Source of the DNA: Kutzneria sp. CA-103260
GTDB taxonomy: Bacteria; Actinomycetota; Actinomycetes; Mycobacteriales; Pseudonocardiaceae
Direction: 5' to 3'
Assembly: GCF_018263855.1 (NCBI RefSeq)
Contig: NZ_CP073318.1
Span: 2,542,001 to 2,606,000 of the forward strand
DNA length: 64,000 nt
In this document: in pieces, positions 23,610-32,943 of the stretch
Numbering within the stretch: the stretch's first letter is position 1
Layout: the number at the start of each line of letters is the position of its first letter
Program-made: the position numbers and the translations under genes
Notes under the pieces: model-generated
Database searches by the model: none
What the model saw: the letters and a program-made list of their open reading frames with translations, nothing else
Told to the model about the DNA's origin: nothing

Positions 23610-26600
23610 CTAGCCGCACGGTTTCCGGTAGGGAACCCCGGGCGCGTACTTCTGCCATTGCGCGGGAGTGATAGCGGTGCCTGTGTACGAGCACAGCCGA
23701 TCCGCAAGCTTGGCCGGGTCGACGTCGAACAGCATGATTGCCGAGTCGGTGACGGCGACGAGTTGCCCGTCCTGCTCGGTGAACCCGGCCGTGTAGATCG
23801 TGCCGGGATTGTCGACCCCTTCCTGCCGCAGCGACATCGAGGCGACATGGACCGGGGCGGCGGGATCGTGAATGTTCCACATCTCCAGCCCCTTCTCGTT
23901 CCAGTCGACCAGGCGGGTGTTGGCATGGTCGAAACCGATCTCCCGCGTGCCGGCCAGGGTCGATACGGTGGCGAGCTGATGAGGCTGTCGCGGATCGCGG
24001 ATGTCCCATAGCATCACGGAGTTGTCGCCGATACCGCCGGCCGCGAGCAGCGTACCGTCCTGGCCTATGGCGCTGATCCCGTCGACCGAACTGGACACCG
24101 TGGTCGCGCCGGAGGGGCGACCACCGGAGAGGTCGAACAGATCGAGATCCGCCTTCCCACCGTTGATCTCCGGCACGGTGCTGGCTACCAGCCGACCGGC
24201 CCCTGCCATGACCCCATATGCCGCGCCGAACGGTGAGGTGCCGAGGTGTGTCGGATGCGCCGGATTCCTGATATCCCACCAGTCCATCCCGGCGGACGTC
24301 AGCAACCACGCGGTGTGCCCGTCGGGCAGGACGCCCGTGGGACCGTTGATGACGGCGGTTGGCTGGATGGAACCGACGTCGGAGGCGTGGGCGGCGCCGG
24401 TGACGCGCCAGAGGTGGAGCAGCCCGGCCTGGTCCAGGACGGTGACCAGGTCGCCGGCCCGGTCAGCGCCGACGGCAGCGGCCAGCGGCCATCCGGTCGC
24501 CGAGCTCGGGACGGATGCGGTGCCCAGAGCGGTGCCCTGGACCGGGTGGTGTGGATCGGTAAGGTCCCAGAGCTGGACAGTGCCGGTGGCCGCGGCGACG
24601 AGCAGCGTCGTCGATGTCAGGAATGTGGTGACATGTGCCGAGGTGGACAACGTGGCGTCCAGCGACGGACCGGTGGATCCGCCGATGTCCCAGACACCGA
24701 CGGAAGACGGTGGTTGTACGTTCGGGGCCGTCATCGGCGCGGCCAGCAGGCGCCCGTTCGGGCTCGTCGCCCAGGAGTAGTCGTCGGCGACCGCGCCGGG
24801 GATTTTGCGTAAAGCTGATCGCCACAGCCGCACTGCCCCATCGAAACCACCGGCGAACAGGACGCCGTTCGCGGTGGCGGCCATGGTGAACGTGCTGAAC
24901 CCGGTTGCCGTACAGGTCGGGAACGTGACATCCGTGTTCAGGTTCGCAGGGTACAGGTCGAGTGTGCACAACTCGCCGGTGACGTTGTTGGTGTCAGAGC
25001 CGGCGAAGGCGAGCTGGCTGCCGTCCTTGCTGAACGTCACCGTGCTCAGATCGATGGAGGTGCCGGTGGCAGCGATCGGGTCGACTGTGATCGGCGCCGG
25101 CTTGGCCGGCTGCTGGATATTCCAGAGCACGACATCGAAGTCCCCGACAGCCGCAAGCAAGCTGCCGTCCGGGCTGACCGCCACCGCCGCGTACCCGCCG
25201 TCCATCGTGGCGACCTGGGCCGGGGCCGAGGGGTTGGTGACGTCCCACAGACTTGTCTTGCCACGCAGGACGGTCTGGGCGAGCAGGTTGCCGTGCGATG
25301 CGAACGCAACTGCCGCGATGGCGCTGCCATCGCTGGTCGGATTCGACAGGGTGGTCAGGAACCTGGGATGCCGGGGGTCGGCGATCGACCACAATAGGGT
25401 GAAGCCCTGTTCCGCTGCGGCGGCCAGCAGGCTGCTGTCCGGACTGATGGCCATCGACGTGATCTGTGGTTTGCCGGTGGGATCGTCGGGGCGCTTGGGC
25501 AGCGTCGCCAGTGTCGTGGGCCGGTGCGGGTCGGTCAGGTCCCACAGGCAGGTGCCGCCCGACGTGCCACACGAGCTGGCCAGTAGGGTGCCGCGCGCTG
25601 TGAGGGCGACTCCGGTGCCGCCCGCCTTGATGGTGGCGTCGAGCACCGGTGCCGCCGGATCGGCGGTGTTCCAGACCCGAAGCGTCTGGTCCTGGTCGCT
25701 GGCCACGGCCAGCGGGGCGTCCGTGGCGGCGGCGACCCGCAACACGGCACTGCCGGTATTGCCGACGAGGCCCTCCAGCGGCGTGTTCAATGAGGCGTAC
25801 AACTGGTCTGCCGCAGGCTCGGTCGGGCCATCTCGGTACGCGGCGACGGCCAGTTGCGCGGCCAGTCCCGGGTCCGTGGCCCGCAGGGTGTTCGCGTCGG
25901 CGGCCAGGTTGGCGGAGAACGCGCCAGAGGAATCCGGTTGGGTGGGGGAATCCGGCCACAACAAGAATCCGCCCCCGACCACCACGGCCAGCACGCAGAC
26001 CAGGGCGAGCGCTACCAGCCGGCGACGTCGGCGGCGCGGCCGCGGGGCGGGGTAGGCGGGATTGCGGGCCACGACCAGCTTGTTGGCTGGATCGCCGTAG
26101 TGGCGGAGGGTGCTGGTCGGTGGGAGCACTCGGGACAGGTGCTGGTGGATGTCGGCCAGCGTCAGGTCGGGCGACTCGGCCCGATCGCCGTTGCGCAGCA
26201 ACCTGACCAGGGCATCGGTGAAAGCGCCGCCCTCGTCGGTGGTAAGGGAAACCAGGAGGAATTCGTTGTCCGGCACCGGTTCGGGAACAACGTTGAAGCC
26301 GAGCGTCGCGGCAGACAGGTGTGTGTGCTGGTCGAGGGAACAGTCCACGACGAGGACGACGGTGCCAGCACGGTGATCACGTGCCGTGGTCATCAGCCGC
26401 GCGCAGGGCACCGCGTCGTCGTCGCTTGTCGCGAGGTGGAGGTCGCCGTCCGGCCCGAGCCGGCCCGGCCCGACGTAGTAGATCGACAGCGCCTCGCGGG
26501 ACTCGGCGGCGAGGTTGGTCACGGCGGTGATGACCTCCGTGGCGCCAGCCGGGTTCGGCAGTATTCGGATGTTCTCGGTCGGCACGCCGGCCTGTGCGAT

Positions 26601-26711
26601 CAAGGCCGACGCCAGGCTCGTCAGCAGCGTCTCGACGAGCGGATCGCCGATTCCGACCAACAGCACGCGTGAACCCTGCCGGGCCAGCAAGGACGGTTCC
26701 TGTTCCATCAC
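23610..26711 (-). CDS. Membrane-anchored pseudo-caspase/WD40-like repeat protein
   Basis: 1033 residues. Residues about 15-215 form a caspase-like (peptidase C14 fold) domain: RVLLVGIGDP, IYYVGPGRLGPDGDLHLATSD, and VVLVVDCSLDQH. In active homologues these last two blocks read YYxGHG and DCCxSG; here the His position is Pro82 and the Cys position Ser125, so proteolysis is unlikely. An Arg-rich stretch and one TM helix (231-252) follow, then about 780 residues of beta-propeller repeats, each with W[DN][ILV]-DP--P--LAT. The head would be cytosolic and the propellers outside. The start (GTG 26711/ATG 26708) overlaps the protease stop. Confidence 0.82.
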   Translation of the reverse strand: MMEQEPSLLARQGSRVLLVGIGDPLVETLLTSLASALIAQAGVPTENIRILPNPAGATEVITAVTNLAAESREALSIYYVGPGRLGPDGDLHLATSDDDAVPCARLMTTARDHRAGTVVLVVDCSLDQHTHLSAATLGFNVVPEPVPDNEFLLVSLTTDEGGAFTDALVRLLRNGDRAESPDLTLADIHQHLSRVLPPTSTLRHYGDPANKLVVARNPAYPAPRPRRRRRRLVALALVCVLAVVVGGGFLLWPDSPTQPDSSGAFSANLAADANTLRATDPGLAAQLAVAAYRDGPTEPAADQLYASLNTPLEGLVGNTGSAVLRVAAATDAPLAVASDQDQTLRVWNTADPAAPVLDATIKAGGTGVALTARGTLLASSCGTSGGTCLWDLTDPHRPTTLATLPKRPDDPTGKPQITSMAISPDSSLLAAAAEQGFTLLWSIADPRHPRFLTTLSNPTSDGSAIAAVAFASHGNLLAQTVLRGKTSLWDVTNPSAPAQVATMDGGYAAVAVSPDGSLLAAVGDFDVVLWNIQQPAKPAPITVDPIAATGTSIDLSTVTFSKDGSQLAFAGSDTNNVTGELCTLDLYPANLNTDVTFPTCTATGFSTFTMAATANGVLFAGGFDGAVRLWRSALRKIPGAVADDYSWATSPNGRLLAAPMTAPNVQPPSSVGVWDIGGSTGPSLDATLSTSAHVTTFLTSTTLLVAAATGTVQLWDLTDPHHPVQGTALGTASVPSSATGWPLAAAVGADRAGDLVTVLDQAGLLHLWRVTGAAHASDVGSIQPTAVINGPTGVLPDGHTAWLLTSAGMDWWDIRNPAHPTHLGTSPFGAAYGVMAGAGRLVASTVPEINGGKADLDLFDLSGGRPSGATTVSSSVDGISAIGQDGTLLAAGGIGDNSVMLWDIRDPRQPHQLATVSTLAGTREIGFDHANTRLVDWNEKGLEMWNIHDPAAPVHVASMSLRQEGVDNPGTIYTAGFTEQDGQLVAVTDSAIMLFDVDPAKLADRLCSYTGTAITPAQWQKYAPGVPYRKPCG

Positions 26712-29524
26712 CCACCGCCTCCCTTCATCACCGCGATGACGCGGATTTCCACGGCGTTTTCGGTGATTGCCGCCTGAACGGCCTCGCTCGCGCTCTTGAC
26801 GAGCAGGTCACCATTCGACTCGGCCACGGCCTTGTCGCAGTCCTGGCCGATCGTTCGGGTCTGTGCGATGAACGTGCGCCAGAGCGACTGCGCCTGCGGG
26901 TCGGGGACGTGGAAGTACGCGTCGGCGTCCGTCGCGAGCCGGTCGAACTCGACGCAGAACGGGTGGACACGTGAGTCGTCGACCTCGCCGTGCCCATTGT
27001 CCAGCAGCGTGAGGTAGTCGTTCGCCGCGGTGGTGAAGCGTGCCAGCAGGTCGCTTCCCCCATGGCCAGCCCAGGCGCCCGCCTGGAATGCCCTGGTCTG
27101 CGTGGATGGCGGCGCGTCGCCCGCGACGGTCGACGACGAGGGCGCGGCAGACGCCGAACTGGCGTTGCTCGGCAGCGACATCGCACCCGCGATCACGAGG
27201 CCGACGAACATCGCACCCAACGCGACCGCGCCAGCACCACGAACAACCTGGCCGCGCAGCGTTGCCAGGGACGGTACGGGCGAGCGCCCCGCACCGCGCA
27301 GCCGTTGAACTGCGGACACCACCACTGCCGCGGCGACCGCGGCGACCGTGCCGACAACACAGGCCGGCGCCACTAGATAGGCGAACATCGGCCAGGTCGT
27401 GCCGGGACGCCAGTCGCACGAGCTCTGCAGCGTGGCCAACCCCGGCACACACCCGTCAACGGCGGCCGCCGGGAACATCCCGGCAACGCCGACCAGCCCG
27501 GCCGTCTGCGACGCGATCAGCGCGGCCAGTAACCCGTATGCCCTGGACGCCGCGCTGGCGATGACGGCGGCCACGGCCATTCCGGCGACCCACGCCACCA
27601 GCACCCAGACCATGTAGACCGGGACCGCGGGCTCGGTGGCGCCCAGCGGGCCGGGTGGCTGGACAGTGTGCAGATAGGCCATGGCGCCCACGAGCACGAT
27701 CCAACCGAAAACCCCGCCCGGCACCGCGGCCAATATCGTGCGACGCAGCGACGGCAGTCCGCTCACCGGCGTCATGACGTCGCCCGTTCGCTGCTGAGCC
27801 ACCCGAACCCAGCGCGGTATCGCACCGCCCCGGCCACCCGCCCAGATCAGCAGCGGCACGATCCATAGGGTTGCGACCGCCGGCATCACCAGCACGCCAT
27901 GCGCCAACACCGGCAGGACCGCCACGAACGCGGAGGTGTGGTCGTCGACCAACCTGGCCGCGGTGGCCGTCACCAGGTCGGGCACCCCGTACGCGTACAC
28001 CGAGCCGTTGGCCGCCCACCACTCGAACCACGCCGACAGGACGAGAGACCCGGTGGCCAGGCCGATCAGGACGGCCGGGCGGATCATCCGGCCGGGCCAG
28101 GCTCGCAGCCAGAGCTGCGCGCACTGCGTCGTCCAGCACGCGAACACCGCGCCGGCGCAGATCACCACCACCAGCACCTCGGGGTGCGCGGGCAGCCAGT
28201 GGTAGGCCGAGAGGTCGTCAACAACCAGTTCGGCAGTGGCCATGCCGGCGCCGAGCCACAGCCCCGCCCGCATGCCAGAGGGCGCCGGTCGCCCCGTGAG
28301 CACGCTGTGGGTGACGGCCCGCCACAGTGTGGTGCCAGCCGCCGCGGTGACCAGCACCGCCACCCCGGCCGCGATCACCTCGCTCGACCAGGTGACGTCG
28401 TGCAGGTACTGGCCCGCGTAGTTGCGGGCCTGGGTCTGGATCAGCGTGGCGGCCGCGCCGGTCAGGAACAGCGGCAACGCCGGGACACCGAACAGCACTG
28501 CCGGATCCGTGAGCGATGCCAGGCGTAGATCCCATCGGGGATGGGTGCGCCACAACTCGACGAACGAGCCGAGCGTGCGCCACAGCGCCCCGCGGTCCGG
28601 AGGCGGTGCAGGGGGCGCCCAGCCGTGCTGGTGGGCGCCCCAGCATGCGGCGGCCAGATCGGCGTAGATTTCGCGGCTACGCAGCACGTCCGACCGTGCG
28701 AGGTAGACCAGCGTCACCATCAGCACCGTGAACAAGACGTTGCGGACCAGGCTCGGGGCGTCGATCGACCAGTCGACCGATTGAGGCTCAGTTACGAACG
28801 CCACGGCGGTCCACACCAGGTAGGGCAGCAGCACCAGGGTGAGAAACACCCGCCACAAGGCCACCGTGAGGTAGGTGACGGTGACGTCGCGATTGCCGAC
28901 ATGGGCGAGCTCGTGCAGCACCACCGCCCGAAAGCCGGTCGGATCCGCGGCCCTGCGGACGATCAGGCCGCCGTGCAGACAGATCGTCGGGCGGCGGGTG
29001 CTGCCGAACACCACCGCGTTGGCCGACATCGCCGCCGGGTCGATCACAAACCGTGGTGTCCGAGCCAGGTCGGCCACTTCCGTGGCCAGCTCGGCCAGCT
29101 CGCTGGCGATACTGTCGTCGCGGTCGACCGCCGACAGCGGCACGACTCGACCGGGCCGCCGTTTCCACACGGGCAGACCGCAGAACAGCGCGACGGCCAC
29201 GACCAACACCAGGATCGGCCAGCCCATGGTGACCAACAATGGCGGCGGTACCTCGTACCGCGCGATGCATGCCTCGAAGGCGGCGTTCTGTGCGGCAGTG
29301 TGGGCCTGCACGGCGATTTCAGTGCTGTGCAGTGGGTCCGCGCCGGCCGCGAGCTGGCAGCCGTGACCGTTCTGGTCGTTCGCCCCGGACAGCCCGGTGA
29401 TGACCGCCAGAATCATCGACGCGCTGCTCACTAGCAGCAGAATGAGCAGCAGCGCGAAGCGGACGTTCGCGCCCGCACCGATTACCCGCTCGTCGACCCG
29501 TAACCGGTAGGGGGCGGCGGTCAC
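26708..29524 (-). CDS. Polytopic M48/M56-type zinc metalloprotease
   Basis: 938 residues from the GTG at 29524. TM helices lie at about 22-44 and 97-118; a cytosolic protease domain contains the zinc motif HELAH (204-208, in VVLHELAHVGNRD) and the third-ligand Glu in REIYADLA (Glu285), flanked by further TM helices. The C-terminal 600 residues carry many more membrane segments and a soluble tail with a Ser/Thr-rich linker. Such proteins cleave membrane-proximal substrates. The GTG overlaps the upstream gene's TGA by four bases and its own stop overlaps the pseudo-caspase start, so the three proteins are made together. The frame remains open upstream to 30373, but only because it is antisense-like shadow. 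Confidence 0.85.
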   Translation of the reverse strand: MTAAPYRLRVDERVIGAGANVRFALLLILLLVSSASMILAVITGLSGANDQNGHGCQLAAGADPLHSTEIAVQAHTAAQNAAFEACIARYEVPPPLLVTMGWPILVLVVAVALFCGLPVWKRRPGRVVPLSAVDRDDSIASELAELATEVADLARTPRFVIDPAAMSANAVVFGSTRRPTICLHGGLIVRRAADPTGFRAVVLHELAHVGNRDVTVTYLTVALWRVFLTLVLLPYLVWTAVAFVTEPQSVDWSIDAPSLVRNVLFTVLMVTLVYLARSDVLRSREIYADLAAACWGAHQHGWAPPAPPPDRGALWRTLGSFVELWRTHPRWDLRLASLTDPAVLFGVPALPLFLTGAAATLIQTQARNYAGQYLHDVTWSSEVIAAGVAVLVTAAAGTTLWRAVTHSVLTGRPAPSGMRAGLWLGAGMATAELVVDDLSAYHWLPAHPEVLVVVICAGAVFACWTTQCAQLWLRAWPGRMIRPAVLIGLATGSLVLSAWFEWWAANGSVYAYGVPDLVTATAARLVDDHTSAFVAVLPVLAHGVLVMPAVATLWIVPLLIWAGGRGGAIPRWVRVAQQRTGDVMTPVSGLPSLRRTILAAVPGGVFGWIVLVGAMAYLHTVQPPGPLGATEPAVPVYMVWVLVAWVAGMAVAAVIASAASRAYGLLAALIASQTAGLVGVAGMFPAAAVDGCVPGLATLQSSCDWRPGTTWPMFAYLVAPACVVGTVAAVAAAVVVSAVQRLRGAGRSPVPSLATLRGQVVRGAGAVALGAMFVGLVIAGAMSLPSNASSASAAPSSSTVAGDAPPSTQTRAFQAGAWAGHGGSDLLARFTTAANDYLTLLDNGHGEVDDSRVHPFCVEFDRLATDADAYFHVPDPQAQSLWRTFIAQTRTIGQDCDKAVAESNGDLLVKSASEAVQAAITENAVEIRVIAVMKGGGG

Positions 29525-30048
29525 GACTGAGTGCTGTCGTCCGATGTGGATGGTGCGGGGTTCGCCAGCGCACTCAAGGACAACTGGGTGTACACGGCGT
29601 CCGAGAGTTCTTCCGCGCGCTTCTTCTGCAGGCCGCGTTTGAGGGCCGTCTGGAACACCTGCTCGCGGATGTCGGCGAGTTGCTGCGGGGTCAGCGGTGG
29701 CAGTGTCCTCGCTGCCTTGCCTCGACGGAAGACCTTGCGTAGCACGGCCTTCGTCCCAGTCGCCGCGCCTTTGCCGGCGGCGGTGCCGATCTGGCGGGCG
29801 GCCTGGTTCACCGCCAGCCACACCACCGGGGTGGCCACGGTGACGATCTCGTCCCAGCCGAAACCGAGCCGCTCCCGACGCCGGCCTCGCCCGCTCAATC
29901 GTCGTACGACGGTATCGTCGTCGAACGCGCAAAGCCCGTCCACGACGGCCAGTTCCTCTTCTGCGACGTCGGCCACCACCGCACGCACCACGTCGCGCAC
30001 CCTGATCTGGGCAGGTGCATCCGTGTTCTGAGCTCGTCCAGAGTTCAT
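29521..30048 (-). CDS. 175-residue protein, first gene of the protease/pseudo-caspase operon
   Basis: Not recognised. Residues 15-55 are acidic and helical (RVRDVVRAVVADVAEEELAVVDGL) ending in DDDTVVRRL; a mildly hydrophobic Gly/Ala-rich stretch follows (IVTVATPVVWLAVNQAARQIGTAAGKGAATG), then a basic helix (VLRKVFRRGKAAR) and a helical tail (LADIREQVFQTALKRGLQKKRAEELSDAVYTQL). This could be a membrane-associating adaptor or an effector-associated module for the protease. The start at 30048 has only a weak GGGGGCGG. It overlaps the metalloprotease start by GTGA. Confidence 0.6.
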   Translation of the reverse strand: MNSGRAQNTDAPAQIRVRDVVRAVVADVAEEELAVVDGLCAFDDDTVVRRLSGRGRRRERLGFGWDEIVTVATPVVWLAVNQAARQIGTAAGKGAATGTKAVLRKVFRRGKAARTLPPLTPQQLADIREQVFQTALKRGLQKKRAEELSDAVYTQLSLSALANPAPSTSDDSTQS

Positions 30049-30173
30049 GACCGCCCCCGAAGGTCATCACGTTCCGCGACAGATCCGTCACCGTACTAGT
30101 TCCTCCACCTGACGGACAGCATCTCGCGGAGGAATACTCCGAACGATCGACAGTGAAGATGGGCTGTAAGTCT

Positions 30174-30362
30174 AGTTTGTCGCAGCTGAAACGGCGTTGT
30201 GGCAGCCGCGAGAAGGAAAACCTGCGTGAGCATTTGGAACTGGCGGCGGCGAACATCATGCGCCTGACCGTGGAGAACGCCAGCTGCGCCGAGAACTGGA
30301 AGCCGCTAGCAAGGTCATCGGGATCACCGCCCGGTCTGAAGGGCCTGGCCAGGTCGGCTGAG
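30174..30362 (+). pseudogene. TnpC/DUF6262-like transposon protein fragment, frameshifted
   Basis: ENLREHLELAAANIMRLTVENA is a typical coiled-coil segment of TnpC-like proteins that accompany tyrosine-recombinase transposons (Tn554 type). After ENASC the reading continues one frame over as RELEAASKVIGITARSEG, so one base has been gained or lost near 30280. The N-terminus is missing. Confidence 0.5.
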
Positions 30363-30421
30363 CAGGTTGGCACTGGGCTCGCCGGACGGCTTTGTCAGGG
30401 GGCACGGCTAGCCTCACCAGC

Positions 30422-30965
30422 ATGAACACCGACAACGCGACTGGTGACAAGCCTCCGGACGACTCGGACTCCCAGGAGCCGGAAGCCCTCGACGATGTGA
30501 TCGCTCACCGCGCCGAGCCGGCGCTGCCAGCGATGGAGTGGGCACAGCGAACTGCCGAGGCCATGCGCCCGGTCCAGGACATGATGCAAGCCCAGGCTCA
30601 GACCTACCGGTTTGCGCTGAAGGCGGTGAACTCGCCGAGCATGCCGGCCGCGATGAACGCCGCGGCACGGCAGCAGAAGCTTGTCCAGGACATCACAGAC
30701 ACCCGCGATCCGGCTCGCCACGGAGCTGGCCAACTCGCCCGCCGTCCGGGCGGGCGCCCACGCGGTCGCCGAAAGCCAGAACTTCATGGAGCAGTGGGCG
30801 AACTCGCCCGCAGCCCGCCTCGCCGACCTCGCGAGAACCACGCGCGTCGGCGTTTGGGATGTCGCGCTTGCGTCAGACTCACACCGCCATGGCCAAGATG
30901 CGCCGACGCTGGTCCCGGCCGTCCCGCTCGCTCAGTTCGGCGATGCGCTGCCACGCAGAATCTGA
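30422..30965 (+). pseudogene. Hypothetical helical protein with one frameshift
   Basis: From the ATG at 30422 (MNTDNATGDKPPDD...) a coherent protein runs through MEWAQRTAEAMRPVQDMMQAQAQTYRFALKAVNSPSM and AARQQKLVQDIT, then shifts near 30700 into the frame TPAIRLATELANSPAVRAGAHAVAESQNFMEQWANSPAARLADLARTTRVGVWDVALAS, ending at a TGA at 30965. The two 'ANSPA' blocks look like internal repeats. Family unknown. The shift could be real or an assembly error; repaired length would be about 180 residues. Confidence 0.45.
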
Positions 30966-31084
30966 GCCAGAACCACACACCGCGGACACAAACACCGCTT
31001 CACCACCCCGAAAAGCTCCGGGCGGACGGATGAGTTGGCCCGCGCCGCGCCACGCAAAGGGCTGGCAGCGCCCGTCGGCCGGCC

Positions 31085-31390
31085 TGGGCAGCAAGGGACA
31101 CCGGCTGGATGACTGGCTACTGCTGGACCCGGTGCGGACGAGCGCCTGCTTATGGTGCGCCGTTCGATCAGCAAACCGAAGGAGTTAGCTTACTACATCT
31201 GCCACACTCGCCGCCCGGTCTCGTCTGCCGAACTCGTCCGGGGTCGCCGGAAGTCGTTGGGGCGTCGAGGAAACCTTCCAGTTCGCCAAGAACGAGACCG
31301 GCTTGGACCACCACCAGGTCCGCCGCTACGACGCCTGGTACCGGCACACCACGCTATCCATGCTTGCCGCCGCGTTCCTGACTGTCACCG
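31085..31390 (+). pseudogene. IS701-type transposase fragment, multiply frameshifted
   Basis: Three frames contribute in order: DDWLLLDP; ERLLMVRRSISKPKELAYYICHTRRP; and SRWGVEETFQFAKNETGLDHHQVRRYDAWYRHTTLSMLAAAFL. Together they resemble the C-terminal half of IS701-type transposases, including the Glu of VEETFQ. Its right end truncates the MDR gene at 31385. Confidence 0.6.
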
Positions 31391-32268
31391 CATACGCAGA
31401 ACGCACTCGCCAGCGGCGGAGTGGAACTCGGCCAGCCGGTCGAGGAACGAGAAGACCTCGAAGCCCCGCAGGGTGATCTCGGCGGAGATGACCCGGTCCA
31501 GGTGCGGGATCGGAGCTCGCGACCCGGAGTTGTAGCCGCTCACCATGCCGCACATGGCGAATCGCGCTCGCGGGTGGGCGACGGCCAGCGCTGCGTCGAG
31601 ATGGTCTCCGCCCACGTTGGCGAAGTAGACGTCGATCCCGTCGGAAGCGGCCTCGCGAAGAGCGTCCCCGATGGGCTGCGGACCCTTGTAATCGATCGCC
31701 ATATCCGCGCCGAGCTTGCTCACCGGCGCGCACTTCTCGGGGCCGCCCGCCGACGCGATCACGGTCATGCCCTCGGCCTTGGCCATCTGGATGACGGCCG
31801 TGCCGACGGCGCCGCCGCCACCGGAGACGAACACCACGTCCCCGCGCCGCGCCCGCGCCACGTCGAACAGTCCGAAGTACGCTGTGATGCCGGGATAGCC
31901 GAGGACGTTGAGGAACGCGGACTCCGCCACCGGCATGTCCGGCACCCGCCGCACCGCCCCGGCCGGCAGAACTGTCTCCTCGCACCACCCGCCGAGAGGG
32001 GTGACGACGTCGCCGACGTGCACGCCGTCCGCCCGCGACTCGACGACCTGGCCCAGTGCTAACGCTCCGACGACGTCGCCCAGTCGCAGCGGCGGTAACG
32101 GGGTGTCGGCCGCCATCCGCCAGCGGGTCAAGGGATCCACCGACAACAGCGGTTGGCGACCCGCACCGAACCGTCGACCAGCGGAGCGGACTCGAACTCG
32201 CGGAGTTCGAAGCAGTCCTCGGTCACCGGCCCGTCCGGCCGTTTCACGAAGTACCAGCCGCGTGGCAT
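31385..32268 (-). pseudogene. MDR-family NADP-dependent oxidoreductase, broken at both ends
   Basis: The start MPRGWYFVKRPDGPVTEDCFELREF (ATG 32268) and the main part SVDPLTRWRMAADTPLPPLRLGDVVGALALGQVVES are one base out of frame near 32147. Further on the Rossmann motif VFVSGGGGAVGTAVIQMAKAEG and GGDHLDAAL are intact, as in the prostaglandin-reductase-like (LTB4DH) branch. At the 3' end the protein stops at FSFLDRLAEFHSAAGE followed by unrelated residues, where the IS701-like fragment abuts, losing about 45 residues. It was the third gene of the MFS-hydrolase-MDR operon. Confidence 0.65.
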
Positions 32269-32269
32269 C

Positions 32270-32929
32270 TCAGGGCGTCCTTTCCGTAGCGTGGACAGCG
32301 ATGTGGTCGAGAATGAGCTGCGTGACGGCGTCCGGCCGGTCCAGCTGAAGAAAATGGCCGGCGCCCTCCAACCGCGCGAAACGCCACGGCCCGTCCATCC
32401 ACTCCACGGAGCGAGCGATCTGCTCCAGACCGCAGTACGGGTCGGCCGTCGGCCAGATTCCGAGAGTCGACACGGACACCCGCGGGACCGGCCCCCGCGC
32501 GTTCGCCGGATTCGCGTTGGCCGGATGCCCGACGGACATCGCCACGTACGACGTCACTCTGTCGGGTCGGCTCGCGGCCATGGACCAGGTCGACAACGCG
32601 CCGCGGTCGTGGCCGACGAGGTGGAACGTGCTGGCGTCCAAGGCATCAGCGACCGCCCACAGCGACTCCTCGTCCCTGGTGATCGTGTAGTGCTCCGTTC
32701 CGACCGGGATGTCCGAGTCGCCGTGGCCGAGCAGGTCCGGCACGACCACCCGGTAACCGGCCGCCAGCAGGCCGGGAACCTGGTGGCGGTAGACCGCGGA
32801 CGAGTCGGGAATGCCGTGGACCAGCAGGATGGTCTCGGGCCCGTCGCCCGCCTCGTAGGCGGTGATCCGGTTGCCGTGCACGGTGATGTCGTGCCGGTTC
32901 ATCCCGATCAGCCGATGAAAGGGTTCCAT
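32270..32929 (-). CDS. Alpha/beta hydrolase (epoxide-hydrolase-like) lacking the cap domain
   Basis: 219 residues. The oxyanion motif LVHGIPDSS, nucleophile elbow LVGHDRGAL (Asp nucleophile, as in epoxide hydrolases/haloalkane dehalogenases), and C-terminal His in GAGHFLQLDRPDAV are intact. Between SVGHPANANPANARG and PVPRVSVSTLGIWPTADP, where homologues carry a helical cap of about 70 residues, only a few residues remain. This open-site enzyme may be inactive or handle a different substrate. GAGGAGAA precedes the ATG by eight bases; the stop is one base from the MDR start. Confidence 0.75.
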   Translation of the reverse strand: MEPFHRLIGMNRHDITVHGNRITAYEAGDGPETILLVHGIPDSSAVYRHQVPGLLAAGYRVVVPDLLGHGDSDIPVGTEHYTITRDEESLWAVADALDASTFHLVGHDRGALSTWSMAASRPDRVTSYVAMSVGHPANANPANARGPVPRVSVSTLGIWPTADPYCGLEQIARSVEWMDGPWRFARLEGAGHFLQLDRPDAVTQLILDHIAVHATERTP

Positions 32930-32943
32930 GCGAATTCTCCTCG

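Noticed and set aside
23610..26711. Active caspase/metacaspase
   Set aside because: The His and Cys positions are Pro82 and Ser125; no alternative dyad is evident.
29525..30373. N-terminal extension of the metalloprotease frame up to 30373
   Set aside because: It overlaps the whole 175-aa gene in another frame and its composition is Arg/Gly-rich shadow; the GTGA overlap at 29521-29524 gives a much better start.
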